Source: an uncultured Sanguibacteroides sp.
GTDB lineage: Bacteria; Bacteroidota; Bacteroidia; Bacteroidales; Marinifilaceae
Assembly: GCF_900543425.1 (NCBI RefSeq)
Contig: NZ_UQRQ01000004.1
Span: forward strand, 133,451 to 197,450
Direction of reading: 5' to 3'
Length of the DNA: 64,000 bases
Both the position numbers and the translations under genes were made by a program. Of this stretch, positions 25,411 to 35,191 are shown one piece after another. Every line of letters begins with the position of its first letter. Positions within the stretch are counted from its first letter, which is position 1. Below the pieces are notes generated by a model that was not told the DNA's origin, searched no databases, and worked only from the letters and a program-made list of their open reading frames with translations.

Positions 25411-27195
25411 TCAATTGTTTTCTTGTACAAGAATAATTTCCAATTCGGATGAAGAGAGTAGAGGAAGACAGCATTTATAACAGTACTCGGTGAGTTTTTC
25501 AAAAAAGACAGGAAAATCTGCCAATAGAGCCCATAACTCCCTGGCTAAGGTGATACCTGCGATTGAATCGATTAAAGAAGAGGGACAGTTGCTTTCTCTG
25601 GCAAGCTGGCGAATAAATTCTTTGTTTATGATGACCTTTTTACTGTGTGTGTCCAAGTGCCCTTCGGCCAGTTTAACCGCCTTACCGATCATGATGCCCA
25701 TGGTAATTTTTTCAATGCCTTCCTTTTCTGCCATTTTTAACGTTTCACCGATAAAATTCCCATAGTGAATAAATGCTTGGGGAAGAAGCTCGGGGAAGCG
25801 TTCCCGCAATATGTTTTCGCTTTTAGCTCCGGAATTGATGACGATATGTTTACAGCCAAGAGCTTTTGCGACTTGAATCTCTTTGCGGATAGAGTTAATG
25901 AATGCTTCCGTGGAAAAGGGACGAACGATTCCGGAAGTGCCGATGATGGAAATTCCTCCGATAATCCCCAATTTCGGGTTAAAAGTTTTTTGTGCCAGAA
26001 CGTTCCCGTCAGGTACGGAAATTCGAATGTCAATTCCTTGAGAGCTCTCGTGATGATGAATCATACGTTCCACCTCTCGGATCATCATAGCTCTGGGAGT
26101 GGCATTAATTGCCGGTTCTCCCACGGGGATTCCCAGTCCGGGAAGAGTGACGGTTCCTACTCCTTCCCCGGGGAGAAATCGAATTCCCGAAGAGGAATTG
26201 AACCTGATTTCGGAACAGATCAAGTGCCCATGGGTTACATCGGGATCATCTCCTGCATCCTTAGTGATGCAACATGTGCAAGAATCTTTGTATAGAAAAC
26301 TTTGAGCGACGGGTAGAGTCACCTCTTCTCCGTTGGGCAGAGTTATCGTTGCATCTGTTGGAACTGTTCCGGTAAGAAGTCCTTGTAGTGCGGCTTTTGT
26401 TGCCGCAGTAGCACAGGTTCCCGTCGTGAATCCACTACGTAATGGATAAAATCCCGGTAGAAGACGCTCTACCCGGTAACGAAGTCCGTGTTCGCCATTG
26501 ACAGTATAAAAAGAATCCGGTAATGTAGGACGCTTTATGACAAGTAGCGGAATATGTAGTGCTTTGGCGGCTTCTGCTTTTTCCGTAAAGAAACCTGATT
26601 CTCCACTCTCTTTTGTAAGAATGGCTTCCGGGCGTATTTTTTTTAAAAGAACGAGTTCTTCTTCTCCTTCTTGCCAAAAAAGTAGTTTTTCACGGGGAAA
26701 ATCTTCCTTCAGAGCAAGTTGCAGAGAATCTTCCCGGTTGAGTATTCTGAACCAACACGGATATTGCGACCAATAAGGGCGTAATTTACGAATTGTCTGG
26801 ACACCTGTTAGTGCCAATAGATTCCGGATGGAGTGTTGCTTAAGATATCGGATGGCTTCGTCAAAAGAGTCACACCAGATCAGTGCTGGATCGTGCTCGG
26901 GGTAACGGCGTTCAAAACGAATAACGGGGATTTCCAATTCTTCGGATATGGAGGCAATATTCGTATGCAAATTTTCTGCAAAAGGGTGGGCTGCATCCAC
27001 GATAAGGCGGATTTCATGAGAGATACAGAAATTGCGCATGGATGTCCGGTCCATCTCTCCATTGATCCGGGTACCGTGTTTACATTCCAACTGTTGGGTT
27101 ATACCTCGGGTGGAATAGTAATAGGAAGTTCCCGCTTCGTCCAATGTGCGAACCGCCGTTCTTCCTTCTGTTGTTCCTCCGAATATTAAAACCAT
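25411..27195 (-). CDS. cbiJD: Fused precorrin-6A reductase (CbiJ) and cobalt-precorrin-5B C1-methyltransferase (CbiD)
   Basis: A 594-residue fusion. Residues about 1-245 are CbiJ/CobK, NAD(P)H-dependent reductase of precorrin-6A (MVLIFGGTTEGRTAV, VDAAHPFAENLHTNI, LALTGVQTIRKL). Residues about 250-594 are CbiD, the C1-methyltransferase of the anaerobic route (RSGFTTGTCATAATKAAL at 253-270, GEGVGTVTLPGLGIPVGEPA, GNFIGETLKMAEKEGI). In the pathway CbiD acts shortly before CbiJ, so fusion may channel the intermediate. It is the last gene of the operon that starts at 31676; 17 bases separate it from cbiG-cbiF. Confidence 0.93.
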   Translation of the reverse strand: MVLIFGGTTEGRTAVRTLDEAGTSYYYSTRGITQQLECKHGTRINGEMDRTSMRNFCISHEIRLIVDAAHPFAENLHTNIASISEELEIPVIRFERRYPEHDPALIWCDSFDEAIRYLKQHSIRNLLALTGVQTIRKLRPYWSQYPCWFRILNREDSLQLALKEDFPREKLLFWQEGEEELVLLKKIRPEAILTKESGESGFFTEKAEAAKALHIPLLVIKRPTLPDSFYTVNGEHGLRYRVERLLPGFYPLRSGFTTGTCATAATKAALQGLLTGTVPTDATITLPNGEEVTLPVAQSFLYKDSCTCCITKDAGDDPDVTHGHLICSEIRFNSSSGIRFLPGEGVGTVTLPGLGIPVGEPAINATPRAMMIREVERMIHHHESSQGIDIRISVPDGNVLAQKTFNPKLGIIGGISIIGTSGIVRPFSTEAFINSIRKEIQVAKALGCKHIVINSGAKSENILRERFPELLPQAFIHYGNFIGETLKMAEKEGIEKITMGIMIGKAVKLAEGHLDTHSKKVIINKEFIRQLARESNCPSSLIDSIAGITLARELWALLADFPVFFEKLTEYCYKCCLPLLSSSELEIILVQENN

Positions 27196-27212
27196 AATAA
27201 TTTTAATTTATT

Positions 27213-29024
27213 TTATTTTCGGAACAGGTGTTTAAACTGGTGAGAATAGAGCCGAGAAAGTCCTTGTCTGTTGTCAATAGCTTCTCCCACTACGATCATT
27301 GTCGTGAGTGTCAGATGGTTTTCTTTCACGATTCGGGCCAGATTCTTTAGTTCACCCCGGTAAATCCGTTCGTCTTTCCAGGTCAGGTGGTAGCAGGCTG
27401 CCACCGGAGTTGTCGGCGGATAGTGTTCCAGCAACTCGCTTTGGACTTGTTCCACGATAGAAGCACTGAGAAAAATACACATGGTACTTTGTGATCGGGC
27501 TAACAAGTGTAGTTTTTCTTTTTCCGGCATGGGGGTACGGCCTTCTCCCCGGGTAAGGATGATAGTCTGTACTTTTTCCGGTATGGTGAATTGAGATTGC
27601 AAGGCTGCTGCTGCTGCCAGGAATGAAGAGATTCCGGGCGTAATATGATAGTGCATGCCGTATTCATCAAAAAAGGCCATTTGTTCCTGGATTGCCCCGT
27701 AAATACAGGGATCTCCGGTATGAAGCCTGACAATAAAGAGTCCTTTGTCGTAGAACTCTTTCATGATTGCGAATTGTTCTTCCAAATCCATGGAAGCCGA
27801 GCTGCGTACGGTTGCTCCGGGTTTGGCGTAATAGGTTAGTTCTACTGGAACCAGACTGCCGGCATATAGAATAAGGTCTGCCTGTTCGAGGAAGCGCTTT
27901 CCTTTTACGGAAATTAGTTCGGGATCTCCCGGGCCGGCTCCGACAATTTCTATAAAACCTTTGCGTTCGGAAAGAGCGTCTCCGGCGACGGCGTATGTAA
28001 AATGACTCCCTTCCGTAAGTGCCATTTTTTGTTTCTCAATGAGTAGTTGATCGTTTCCTGCACTTTTTAAAGCCGTGGATTCGGCTACCCCATAGACAGA
28101 AGCGACTTCAAACACTTTTTCGGAAGGATTGGGAACTTCTATCCCTTCCAGTTCTTTCGCCGTGTAAATCTTAAGAGGAACTCCTGCTTGCCGGGCTGTT
28201 TCCAAGATGAGAGGTTCGTCTTTTTTCAGTTCAATAGTTGAAATATTTTTGAGTGATAACGGCGATAAGCCTTTATTTTGTAAGTCTTTACTTAACCATT
28301 CCCATACCCCGTCCGGCTTACTCTCTTTTCTACAACCCATTCCCAAATGAAGTACGGGTGGGCGGAAGGAGAGTGTAGGAATGGAAAAAGAATGCAGATA
28401 GGGAGTAACAGCTATGGCTAATTTGAAACGTTCTTGTGGGATGTCATCCCATCGATAGAATATTTCGACATGTTCCGGACAGGTACGTTCTAAGTAAGCC
28501 GTACCTCTATCCCTGACCTCCAGTAATAGGGCTGTCGGGAGTTTGTTTACAAAGGCAATGATGATATCATTCATCGGGTGTGTCTTGTCCGTTCTCCATC
28601 CGAATTGTCGATCGAGGGTATCGAGAGCCCATAGGTTTGTATTATCGCTTTGGGTGGTAACAATGGCTTCTCCGCCGATAATCCCGGCGATACGGCGGGT
28701 CAGTTCATTTGCTCCTCCCACGTGTCCGGACAGGACTGAAATAACACGTTTACCTACGGCGTCTATATTGATCACGGCAGGATCATTGTATTTGGATTGA
28801 ATGCAGGGGGCTATGGCCCGGACACATATACCTAAGGCTCCTATAAACAAAAAGGCATCGAAATCGTGAAAATGAGTTGAGGTAAATGTGGATATAGATT
28901 CTATGAGAGTACATCCTTCCCGTTCCACCGATGAAAAAATCTCGCTGTTTTGAATTTCGTGACGGATGATCCGGGCGGTTTCGGCTCCTTGGTCTGAGGC
29001 TATGATGATGGCGATTGAGTTCAT
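27213..29024 (-). CDS. cbiGF: Fused cobalt-precorrin-5A hydrolase (CbiG) and precorrin-4 C11-methyltransferase (CbiF)
   Basis: A 603-residue fusion. Residues about 1-345 are CbiG, which opens the delta-lactone ring and releases acetaldehyde; VISVLSGHVGGAN (95-107), LHLGMGCRKES and VASVYGVAESTAL are typical. Residues about 357-603 are CbiF/CobM, a SAM-dependent methylase (GAGPGDPELISVKG at 362-375, YAGSLVPVEL, LHTGDPCIYGAIQEQM, GISSFLAAAAAL). CbiF makes the substrate of CbiG, so the two consecutive steps are in one chain. Only 4 bases separate it from the upstream cbiET gene. Confidence 0.94.
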   Translation of the reverse strand: MNSIAIIIASDQGAETARIIRHEIQNSEIFSSVEREGCTLIESISTFTSTHFHDFDAFLFIGALGICVRAIAPCIQSKYNDPAVINIDAVGKRVISVLSGHVGGANELTRRIAGIIGGEAIVTTQSDNTNLWALDTLDRQFGWRTDKTHPMNDIIIAFVNKLPTALLLEVRDRGTAYLERTCPEHVEIFYRWDDIPQERFKLAIAVTPYLHSFSIPTLSFRPPVLHLGMGCRKESKPDGVWEWLSKDLQNKGLSPLSLKNISTIELKKDEPLILETARQAGVPLKIYTAKELEGIEVPNPSEKVFEVASVYGVAESTALKSAGNDQLLIEKQKMALTEGSHFTYAVAGDALSERKGFIEIVGAGPGDPELISVKGKRFLEQADLILYAGSLVPVELTYYAKPGATVRSSASMDLEEQFAIMKEFYDKGLFIVRLHTGDPCIYGAIQEQMAFFDEYGMHYHITPGISSFLAAAAALQSQFTIPEKVQTIILTRGEGRTPMPEKEKLHLLARSQSTMCIFLSASIVEQVQSELLEHYPPTTPVAACYHLTWKDERIYRGELKNLARIVKENHLTLTTMIVVGEAIDNRQGLSRLYSHQFKHLFRK

Positions 29025-29028
29025 GGTA

Positions 29029-30213
29029 TTAACTGTTTTTCGTCGCTTGAATAATTTCTATCGGATTATATTGATCGACGGCGATACGGTGTCTGCCCGT
29101 GATTGTAAATCCGTATTGCTCTGCTGCTGCAATAAATAATCGTTCACTCTCTTCGGATACGGAATTAAAAACGACAGGACTTTCCGGAACGATCTTTTCA
29201 CTTAAGATATGTAGGATATCGTGCATTTTTCCTCCGTGCCCCCCGATAAAAACAGCATCTGGATAGGAAATCCCCGTCAGATCCGTCGTCGTGAAGTCTC
29301 CTATGATCGTGTCGATTCCCGGGGTGCCGAATTTTTGACTGTTTGCGTATATTAATTCTTTTCCTTCCTCCCGTTGTTCAAAAGCCGTGATATGCAGGTG
29401 GGGAAATTGTAACTTGGCTTCGATGGATACGGAGCCGGTACAGAATCCTATGTCCCATAAATGTTGCCGGGAACGGAGATCTAACATACTTAAAGAGAGC
29501 AAGCGAATAGGCATTTTAGTGATCATTTTGCTTCTCCCGTTCAACAGGTGAAATTCCTCTTCCGGTATGCCGAAAGGTCGTTCTCTCGGGTAAGTTTGTT
29601 CCAAAATAATACAATTGGGGAATTGAAACTCCTGTTTATTCACTTCCGGTAAAGAGAATGTCCGGATACGTTCCTGTGAATTTCCCAATAATTCTCCTAC
29701 TGTCATTTGGTAATTGTCGTACCCGAATTCGAGCATTCGTTGGGCAATTGTGGGAGGAGTTTTCTCCCGGTCGGTGAGTATGCCTATTTTCCTTTTTCCT
29801 TCAATCAGAGCTCTGTCGAATTCATGCCACGGCCGCCCCGTAAGAGAAACCGTATGCATGTCGTGGTAGGGCAAAAGTAGACGATGAGATAAGATCTGTA
29901 ACGAGTTGAAATAGGGATATAGTATGATTTTTGCCTGGGGTAATCGCTTTTGGATCGTAGTCGCAAATCCGAAAAAAAGGGGATCTCCCGAAGCAAAAAC
30001 GACCATTTCCCCCCATAAGGTGTATTGTCGGAACACGTTATCCAGAGGAACGGTTATGTCTATCCAAGTGTAATCGGGTGGAAGCAGGTTCTTGACGAGA
30101 TCATGGTGTCGTTTTCCTCCGGAGAAAACAGAATGGCTATTAATGAGCGAACGGATATGTTCGTTAAAATCCGGTTCTTTGTTGTCATCCAATCCGATTA
30201 CGATAAACTTCAT
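29029..30213 (-). CDS. cobL: Fused cobalt-precorrin-7 C5-methyltransferase (CbiE) and C15-methyltransferase/decarboxylase (CbiT)
   Basis: A 394-residue CbiET (CobL-type) protein. The N-terminal half (about 1-200) is CbiE of the tetrapyrrole methylase fold, with FASGDPLFFGFA (73-84) as marker. The C-terminal part (about 205-394) is CbiT, a class I methyltransferase with DIGFCTGSVSIE (254-265), where GFCTG replaces the usual GAGTG. It adds methyl groups at C5 and C15 and removes the C12 acetate carboxyl. It lies between cbiHC and cbiGF in the anaerobic operon. Confidence 0.92.
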   Translation of the reverse strand: MKFIVIGLDDNKEPDFNEHIRSLINSHSVFSGGKRHHDLVKNLLPPDYTWIDITVPLDNVFRQYTLWGEMVVFASGDPLFFGFATTIQKRLPQAKIILYPYFNSLQILSHRLLLPYHDMHTVSLTGRPWHEFDRALIEGKRKIGILTDREKTPPTIAQRMLEFGYDNYQMTVGELLGNSQERIRTFSLPEVNKQEFQFPNCIILEQTYPRERPFGIPEEEFHLLNGRSKMITKMPIRLLSLSMLDLRSRQHLWDIGFCTGSVSIEAKLQFPHLHITAFEQREEGKELIYANSQKFGTPGIDTIIGDFTTTDLTGISYPDAVFIGGHGGKMHDILHILSEKIVPESPVVFNSVSEESERLFIAAAEQYGFTITGRHRIAVDQYNPIEIIQATKNS

Positions 30214-30266
30214 AAGTATAAAATTAAAAATGGAATACCTTCAAAACGCAAATGGTACGTCTGAAG

Positions 30267-31676
30267 TTATAAATCTCTTCCGGGACGTAACTGAGCCGCA
30301 TCGTCAAAACAAAGGATGGCATTGACAATGGTTGCGGCAAGGTTACTTCCTCCCTTGCGTCCTTCTATAATGATTTTGGGTATATGGGTAAATGCTTTGA
30401 GCATGTGTTTGGATTCCCGTACGTTGACGAAACCGACGGGAGCTCCGACGACTCCGGCCGGTTGAGCTTTTCCTTTGCGGATTAGCGAACAAAGTTCCAT
30501 TAGTGCGGTAGGTGCATTCCCGAAAATGTACAGGGCTCCCGGATGTTCTTCTGCTGCTAAACGGATACCGGCTTGTGTACGGGTGATGTTTAACCGGGCG
30601 GCCATCTCTGCTACCCGTTCGTCGTGCAGATAACATTTGACGGAAACACCCAAGCGTTCGAGAGCACCTTTTCGGATACCCGATGCTGCCATCGTAACAT
30701 CTGTGATAATGGTATCGATTTTTCCTTCCTTGAAACCTTGAAACAACGTCTCTACGGCCAGAGGATCGGAATAAAAGATATTTTCCATGTCGAAATCGGC
30801 TGTAGTGTGAATCGTGTGTAACAGAGCCCATTTTCGATCTAAAGGTATATCCTTGTTTTTTAGTTCGGAAGCAATGGTCCGGAAACTTTGGATCATAATT
30901 TCCTGTCCCACTTTCGTCTCTGCGTCGGGTTCTTGTTTACGGTAGTATCCGCGGGGAGTGATGATGTGGTTATTCCACGTGTAGGATTGAGAATTACCGA
31001 TGATGACGATGGTGAACATATCTACCTCTTCCGGGTCAAAATCAGAAAGAGTGGTTATTTTTATCTCCTGCTCCGTCCTACCAGCCTGACGGACAAATCC
31101 GATCGGATTCTCCGGTTGGCGGTGTTGTGAAAAGATCTCCTTTAAACGATGAAGTTGCCAGTAACGGCCTTCGCTTTTCGGGTTGTATATGGCTGTAACG
31201 AAATCGGCGGCAGCAGCAGCCTCTATTCGTTTTTCAATTTTTTCCCAAGGGGTCATTAAGTCGGAGAGAGAGATAATGCAGAAGTCGTGCCCGATCGGAG
31301 CCCCCAAAAGAGCGGCTCCTTTTTGAAAGGCGCTGATACCGGGAAGAATTTCTACCTCAATATCGCTATTCAACTCCTTTTTCATCTCCAGAATAAGAGG
31401 GGCCATACCGTAAATACCGGCATCACCCGAACTGATCACACAAACCGTTTTTCCGTTTTGAGCCTGACGGAAAGCTTCCGTTGCCCGATCCTGTTCTCTT
31501 TTCATTCCCGTGTCAATGCATTCGGCATGGCTACCGATGATCTCTCGGACAAAATTAAAATAGTATTTATATCCGATAACAACATCGGAATCGGATATGG
31601 CTGCTCTTACTGCAGGTGTAATATCGTCCTCACTTCCCGGACCGATTCCTGCCACGTATATTTTTCCTTTACTCAT
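30267..31676 (-). CDS. cbiHC: Fused precorrin-3B C17-methyltransferase (CbiH/CobJ) and precorrin-8X methylmutase (CbiC/CobH)
   Basis: A 469-residue fusion, first gene of the ring-modification operon. Residues about 1-245 are CbiH/CobJ, the ring-contraction methyltransferase (YVAGIGPGSEDDITPA, SSGDAGIYGMA, GAPIGHDFCIISLSDLM). Residues about 255-469 are CbiC, which moves the C11 methyl group to C12; H290 in HTTADFD is the probable catalytic His, and MAASGIRKGAL, GNAPTALMEL and GAPVGFVNVRESK are also seen. The halves act at the early and final part of ring synthesis, so this fusion does not link neighbouring steps. Confidence 0.93.
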   Translation of the reverse strand: MSKGKIYVAGIGPGSEDDITPAVRAAISDSDVVIGYKYYFNFVREIIGSHAECIDTGMKREQDRATEAFRQAQNGKTVCVISSGDAGIYGMAPLILEMKKELNSDIEVEILPGISAFQKGAALLGAPIGHDFCIISLSDLMTPWEKIEKRIEAAAAADFVTAIYNPKSEGRYWQLHRLKEIFSQHRQPENPIGFVRQAGRTEQEIKITTLSDFDPEEVDMFTIVIIGNSQSYTWNNHIITPRGYYRKQEPDAETKVGQEIMIQSFRTIASELKNKDIPLDRKWALLHTIHTTADFDMENIFYSDPLAVETLFQGFKEGKIDTIITDVTMAASGIRKGALERLGVSVKCYLHDERVAEMAARLNITRTQAGIRLAAEEHPGALYIFGNAPTALMELCSLIRKGKAQPAGVVGAPVGFVNVRESKHMLKAFTHIPKIIIEGRKGGSNLAATIVNAILCFDDAAQLRPGRDL

Positions 31677-31696
31677 GTTTCATTTTTTTGTAAAGG

Positions 31697-31704
31697 CAAA
31701 GTTA
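31697..31704 (-). promoter_or_regulatory. -7 promoter element of the cbiHC-cobL-cbiGF-cbiJD operon
   Basis: TAACTTTG on the minus strand fits TAnnTTTG and ends 20 bases before the start of cbiHC. No cobalamin riboswitch lies between it and the gene. Confidence 0.6.
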
Positions 31705-31846
31705 CTTTTTTTATTTCACTTTCATAAGGTTCATGGGGGCTGAAAAGTCTATAATCTCCTTTAAGGTCAGAAACTAATTTTTGATTTTGATCCCCAATCC
31801 CTAAATTCGTTCTTTTTTTAGTCTACAATCGTCAATTTACAATTAA

Positions 31847-31879
31847 AATAGCACATTGCGCCCGTCCCTGTGGGTTATT
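31847..31879 (+). repeat. 33-bp hairpin repeat, copy A, overlapping the cbiK stop codon
   Basis: Begins AATAGCACATTG, has the central CCCGTCCC and ends GTGGGTTATT; the ends are imperfect inverted repeats. It overlaps the last bases of cbiK. Related copies are at 35482-35514 and 59248-59280. Confidence 0.7.
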
Positions 31880-32801
31880 AGTCGATGTCATCCGATATTT
31901 CGTACTTCTTTTTCTTGGCTACAATATCCTCTTTTTTATGAGTTGCCGCGTATTGGGCGTGTCGGATAAAGATGTCTTGGATTCGGGGATATTCTCCCAA
32001 TCCTTTCAAATAAAGAGAAACCCGATATCCGTTTTTTTCCAGCTCTTCTTTCCAATCTTCGGCAATGTCGTTTTTGGCATGGTCACCGGCGACGAACATA
32101 AAAGGGACAAGTGTTACTTCTTTATTTCCCGATGCTTTTAGTCCGGAAAGGACATTCTCGAATGTCGGATAACCTTCGATGGTTCCGATATGGTAATTTT
32201 TGTGCCCTTCTGCCTTCATCACATAATCGAGCATACCGTAAGAGGCATTTCCCGGATGATAGGTCCCGTGACAGACAAATATGCATTCTCCTTTTGTCTT
32301 TCCTTTTAATTCTGCAGAAATCGCTTTTACTGCCGTAATGTAGTCTTCCGGTGAGTAGAGTAATGGGTTTCCAACGCGTATATCTTTGAATTTGGATTGC
32401 AATTGGGCTGCATCCCGACGCAAGGATTCCATTTCAACACCTTCGATGATGTTGGTCGACTGGATGATAACGTGAGTATAGCCCTCTGCAGCCAGTTTGT
32501 TTAAGGCTTCTATCGGGTTTGATTTTTGGATTCCTTTTTCTTTTAAACGACGTATAATCATACGGGAGGTATAGGCTTCTCGGGCTTCAATACCCGGAAA
32601 CGCCTTTTTAATTTTTTGATTAATGACGTCGATGGTTAAAGCCCGTGTATCATCATGAGTGGTCCCGAAATGTACGACAAGAAGGGCAATTTTATCATCG
32701 GGTCCTAATGTTTTGAAAATATCGGCGTCTTTAAATCCCTCTCCATGCCCGAAAACGGTTGTCTGGAGCAATAATAAAAGAATGATCAGTATGTTTTTCA
32801 T
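31878..32801 (-). CDS. cbiK: Sirohydrochlorin cobaltochelatase, exported form
   Basis: Inserts Co2+ into sirohydrochlorin, the committing step of anaerobic B12 synthesis. The protein has 307 residues and the chelatase fold: HFGTTHDDTRA (from H44), FVCHGTYHPGNASYG (H178) and FVAGDHAKNDIAEDW (H241); H178 and H241 probably correspond to the metal-binding histidines of Salmonella CbiK. An N-terminal signal peptide (ILIILLLLLQTTVFGHG, about 4-20) suggests a periplasmic location, as reported for a Desulfovibrio CbiK. It follows btuB in the same orientation, so the riboswitch at 35192 may control both. Confidence 0.9.
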   Translation of the reverse strand: MKNILIILLLLLQTTVFGHGEGFKDADIFKTLGPDDKIALLVVHFGTTHDDTRALTIDVINQKIKKAFPGIEAREAYTSRMIIRRLKEKGIQKSNPIEALNKLAAEGYTHVIIQSTNIIEGVEMESLRRDAAQLQSKFKDIRVGNPLLYSPEDYITAVKAISAELKGKTKGECIFVCHGTYHPGNASYGMLDYVMKAEGHKNYHIGTIEGYPTFENVLSGLKASGNKEVTLVPFMFVAGDHAKNDIAEDWKEELEKNGYRVSLYLKGLGEYPRIQDIFIRHAQYAATHKKEDIVAKKKKYEISDDID

Positions 32802-32818
32802 GATAAAAAAGAAATAAC

Positions 32819-32877
32819 CCCCGGGATGTTCGAAAATTCTAAAAAAGGGTAGATGTGTTTTTCAAACATCTCCGGGG
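32819..32877 (-). terminator. Intercistronic hairpin between btuB and cbiK
   Basis: A stem of about 17 bp (CCCCGGGATGTT side, one bulge and one mismatch) with a 22-base loop, followed on the minus strand by GTTATTTCTTTTTT. It looks like a partial terminator or attenuator that could lower cbiK relative to btuB. Confidence 0.5.
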
Positions 32878-32883
32878 AGATTA

Positions 32884-35123
32884 TTATTTTGTGAAACGAA
32901 TTATCAAACTGGCAAATAAGGTCCTGCCGGGATTCAACGTGGCATAATTCACCCCGTTCGGACGATCATCGGTCCAATCAAAAATGTTATCTATTCCGGC
33001 ATTCACTTCAAAGAAGAAGTTTCCTACCGGGGCAAAAGTATGTGTGGTTGCCAGATTCCATAATTGGTACTTCGGAGCACTCTTATCCGTATAAATGGGG
33101 TTTCCTGTCGTTTTATCTTTTGTTTCGGAATAGATATATTTTTGTCCTTGTATTCTTCCGTTTACGTTTACGTTCAGTCTGTATTTGTTCCATTCATGCA
33201 TCCATCCGGCACGGAATGTGGCTGCATGCCTTACGGCTTCGTTCAGGCGATGGCCAGTTTTCCGGTCCTTGGCGTAGACACAATTGTAGGCTCCACCCGC
33301 GGAAAAACCGTATCCGAGGTAACTGTTGACAGAAATGTCGAATCCTTGAACGCGAGCTTTGTCTAAGTTACGATACATTTTTCTCGTTTTTATTCCGTTT
33401 TCCTTGTCTTCTTCCGTTAATTCCAATTCATAACTGTCGATGATATCTTTGATGTCATTGATATATCCGTTCACGGAAATATTCAGGAATCTTCCTACAT
33501 ATTCGACGTTCAGACTATAGTAGTTTGATTTTTCCGGTTTCAAATCAGGGTTTCCGAGGTAATAGATCCCCGGTTCTCGTAATCATAATAGAGTTCTTGC
33601 AAGGTCGGAGCTTTAAAACCTGCCGAATAGGCAGCTCTGAAATTGAATTTTTCTAAAGAGTACATTAAAGCTAACTTCGGGGTAAACCGATTTTTGAAAT
33701 TTTCATGGTATACATAACGGAAACCGGGAAGGATCTGGAACTTATCCCAAAGACGTATCTCGTCTTGCGCGTATAGGGCTATCGTGTAAACCTCTTTAGG
33801 TTCATCCAGACTTCCGGGATTCTTCATATAATCGTCCACGTATTCGGCTCCCACGGTAAATTTATTATAATCACCTACCCGGAATACGCTTCTTAAATTG
33901 GCATTATAGTACTTTTGGCGTTTGGTCAGTTCTTCGTCTCCCACCCGGAATGTCGTATCGTTCTTAACCACTTGGGCTACAGTATAAAGCTTGTTGTATT
34001 CATAATTGTCCATGTAAAGATCCAGGGCAATATATGCTTTATTATCAAACAGGTATTTTCCGCCTACACCGAAATTGTAATCCATATAGGTTAAGTCGTA
34101 CGTGTATCCTCCGTCGTTTTTCTTTGCTTGAACAGGACGATTTACTTCCCGGTCAAAATAACTTCCCTGGGCATAAAGGGATAGTTTCTGGGTCGGGTCG
34201 TAGGTAAAACGTTGACTCACGATATTGGAGAAAAATGAGTTAACGGATTCTTTCCTGGTCGGAATGACGGTGTCCGCACTTGTTTCGTAAGGACTTAGTT
34301 TCCATCCGTCCGATTGACGTCTTTGATAAGAGGTCGAAGAGGTAAACTTACCGAAATTAAGATCCAGACTGGCGTTCTGAACAAAACTGGATTTTCCCCC
34401 GAATCGGGTTTTGGATTGGACGCTGATTGCTTCTTTGGGTTGTTCCGTGATGACATTGATTACCCCGGCAATGGCTTCCGAACCATAGAGGGAGGAAGCT
34501 GCTCCTTTTAATATTTCGATTCGCTTTACCCGGCTCATATCGATACGCGACAGGTCCGTGTTGCCGGAAACATCTCCTGCCATTTTTTTCCCATCCACTA
34601 AAATCAGAATATGTTTATTCTCCAATCCGTTCATTGTAAAGTAGGAACCCATGACGGTAGGACGGATGTTAAAGGAGGGATTCAGTAATAATAAAGCATC
34701 TTCGAAAGAGGTGACTCCGGCTTTTCTTATTTCTGCTCCGCTTAAAACTTCCATGGGTACGGGAGAATCTTTTAGCCTGCGGTGAGTTCCCGTACCGGTA
34801 ACGACAACCTGATTCAAGTTTACAGGAGTCAAAGATAATTTGAAAACGATGTCTTCTTTGCTGCTGTTTACTTTTATGTCTTCTGTTTCATAGCCGGAGA
34901 AACTGGCTCTGAGGGTGTATTCACCGTCAGCAATGTTTTTTAGAATGAACTCTCCTTTGTTATCCGTGGCGATACCTATATTGGTACCAACCAATCTTAC
35001 ATTAGCTCCCGCGAGGGCTTTTTGGGTTTTAGCATCGATAACCTTTCCTTTTAGTGTCATGTTGGCAAATGAGATGCTGACAACCGATAACAGCAGAGCT
35101 GTTAATACAACAATTTTTTTCAT
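32884..35123 (-). pseudogene. btuB: BtuB-like TonB-dependent receptor interrupted by a one-base frameshift
   Basis: Outer-membrane receptor for cobalamin or a related corrinoid. The 5' part (33540-35123, 527 residues) has a signal peptide, a carboxypeptidase-regulatory-like domain (about 22-100), a plug domain with DSPVPMEVLSG and LKGAASSLYGSEAIAGVINVI, and about half of the barrel. The 3' part (to 32884) completes the barrel and ends LIIRFTK. The frames join if one base is restored in the CCCC run at 33568-33571: the sequence then reads YENRGIYYLGNPDLKPEKS without a break. It may be a true mutation, a phase-variable tract or a sequencing error. Riboswitch position supports the B12 role. Confidence 0.85.
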
Positions 35124-35191
35124 TGCGATGATTAATTTTTAGCTGTTTATAATCCTATTCCTGGCCCCGGGAATATGTTATTACCTTATAT

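Noticed and set aside
32884..33543. Separate small outer-membrane protein gene
   Set aside because: It is the 3' part of the btuB-like receptor displaced by a one-base frameshift; the joined translation is continuous.
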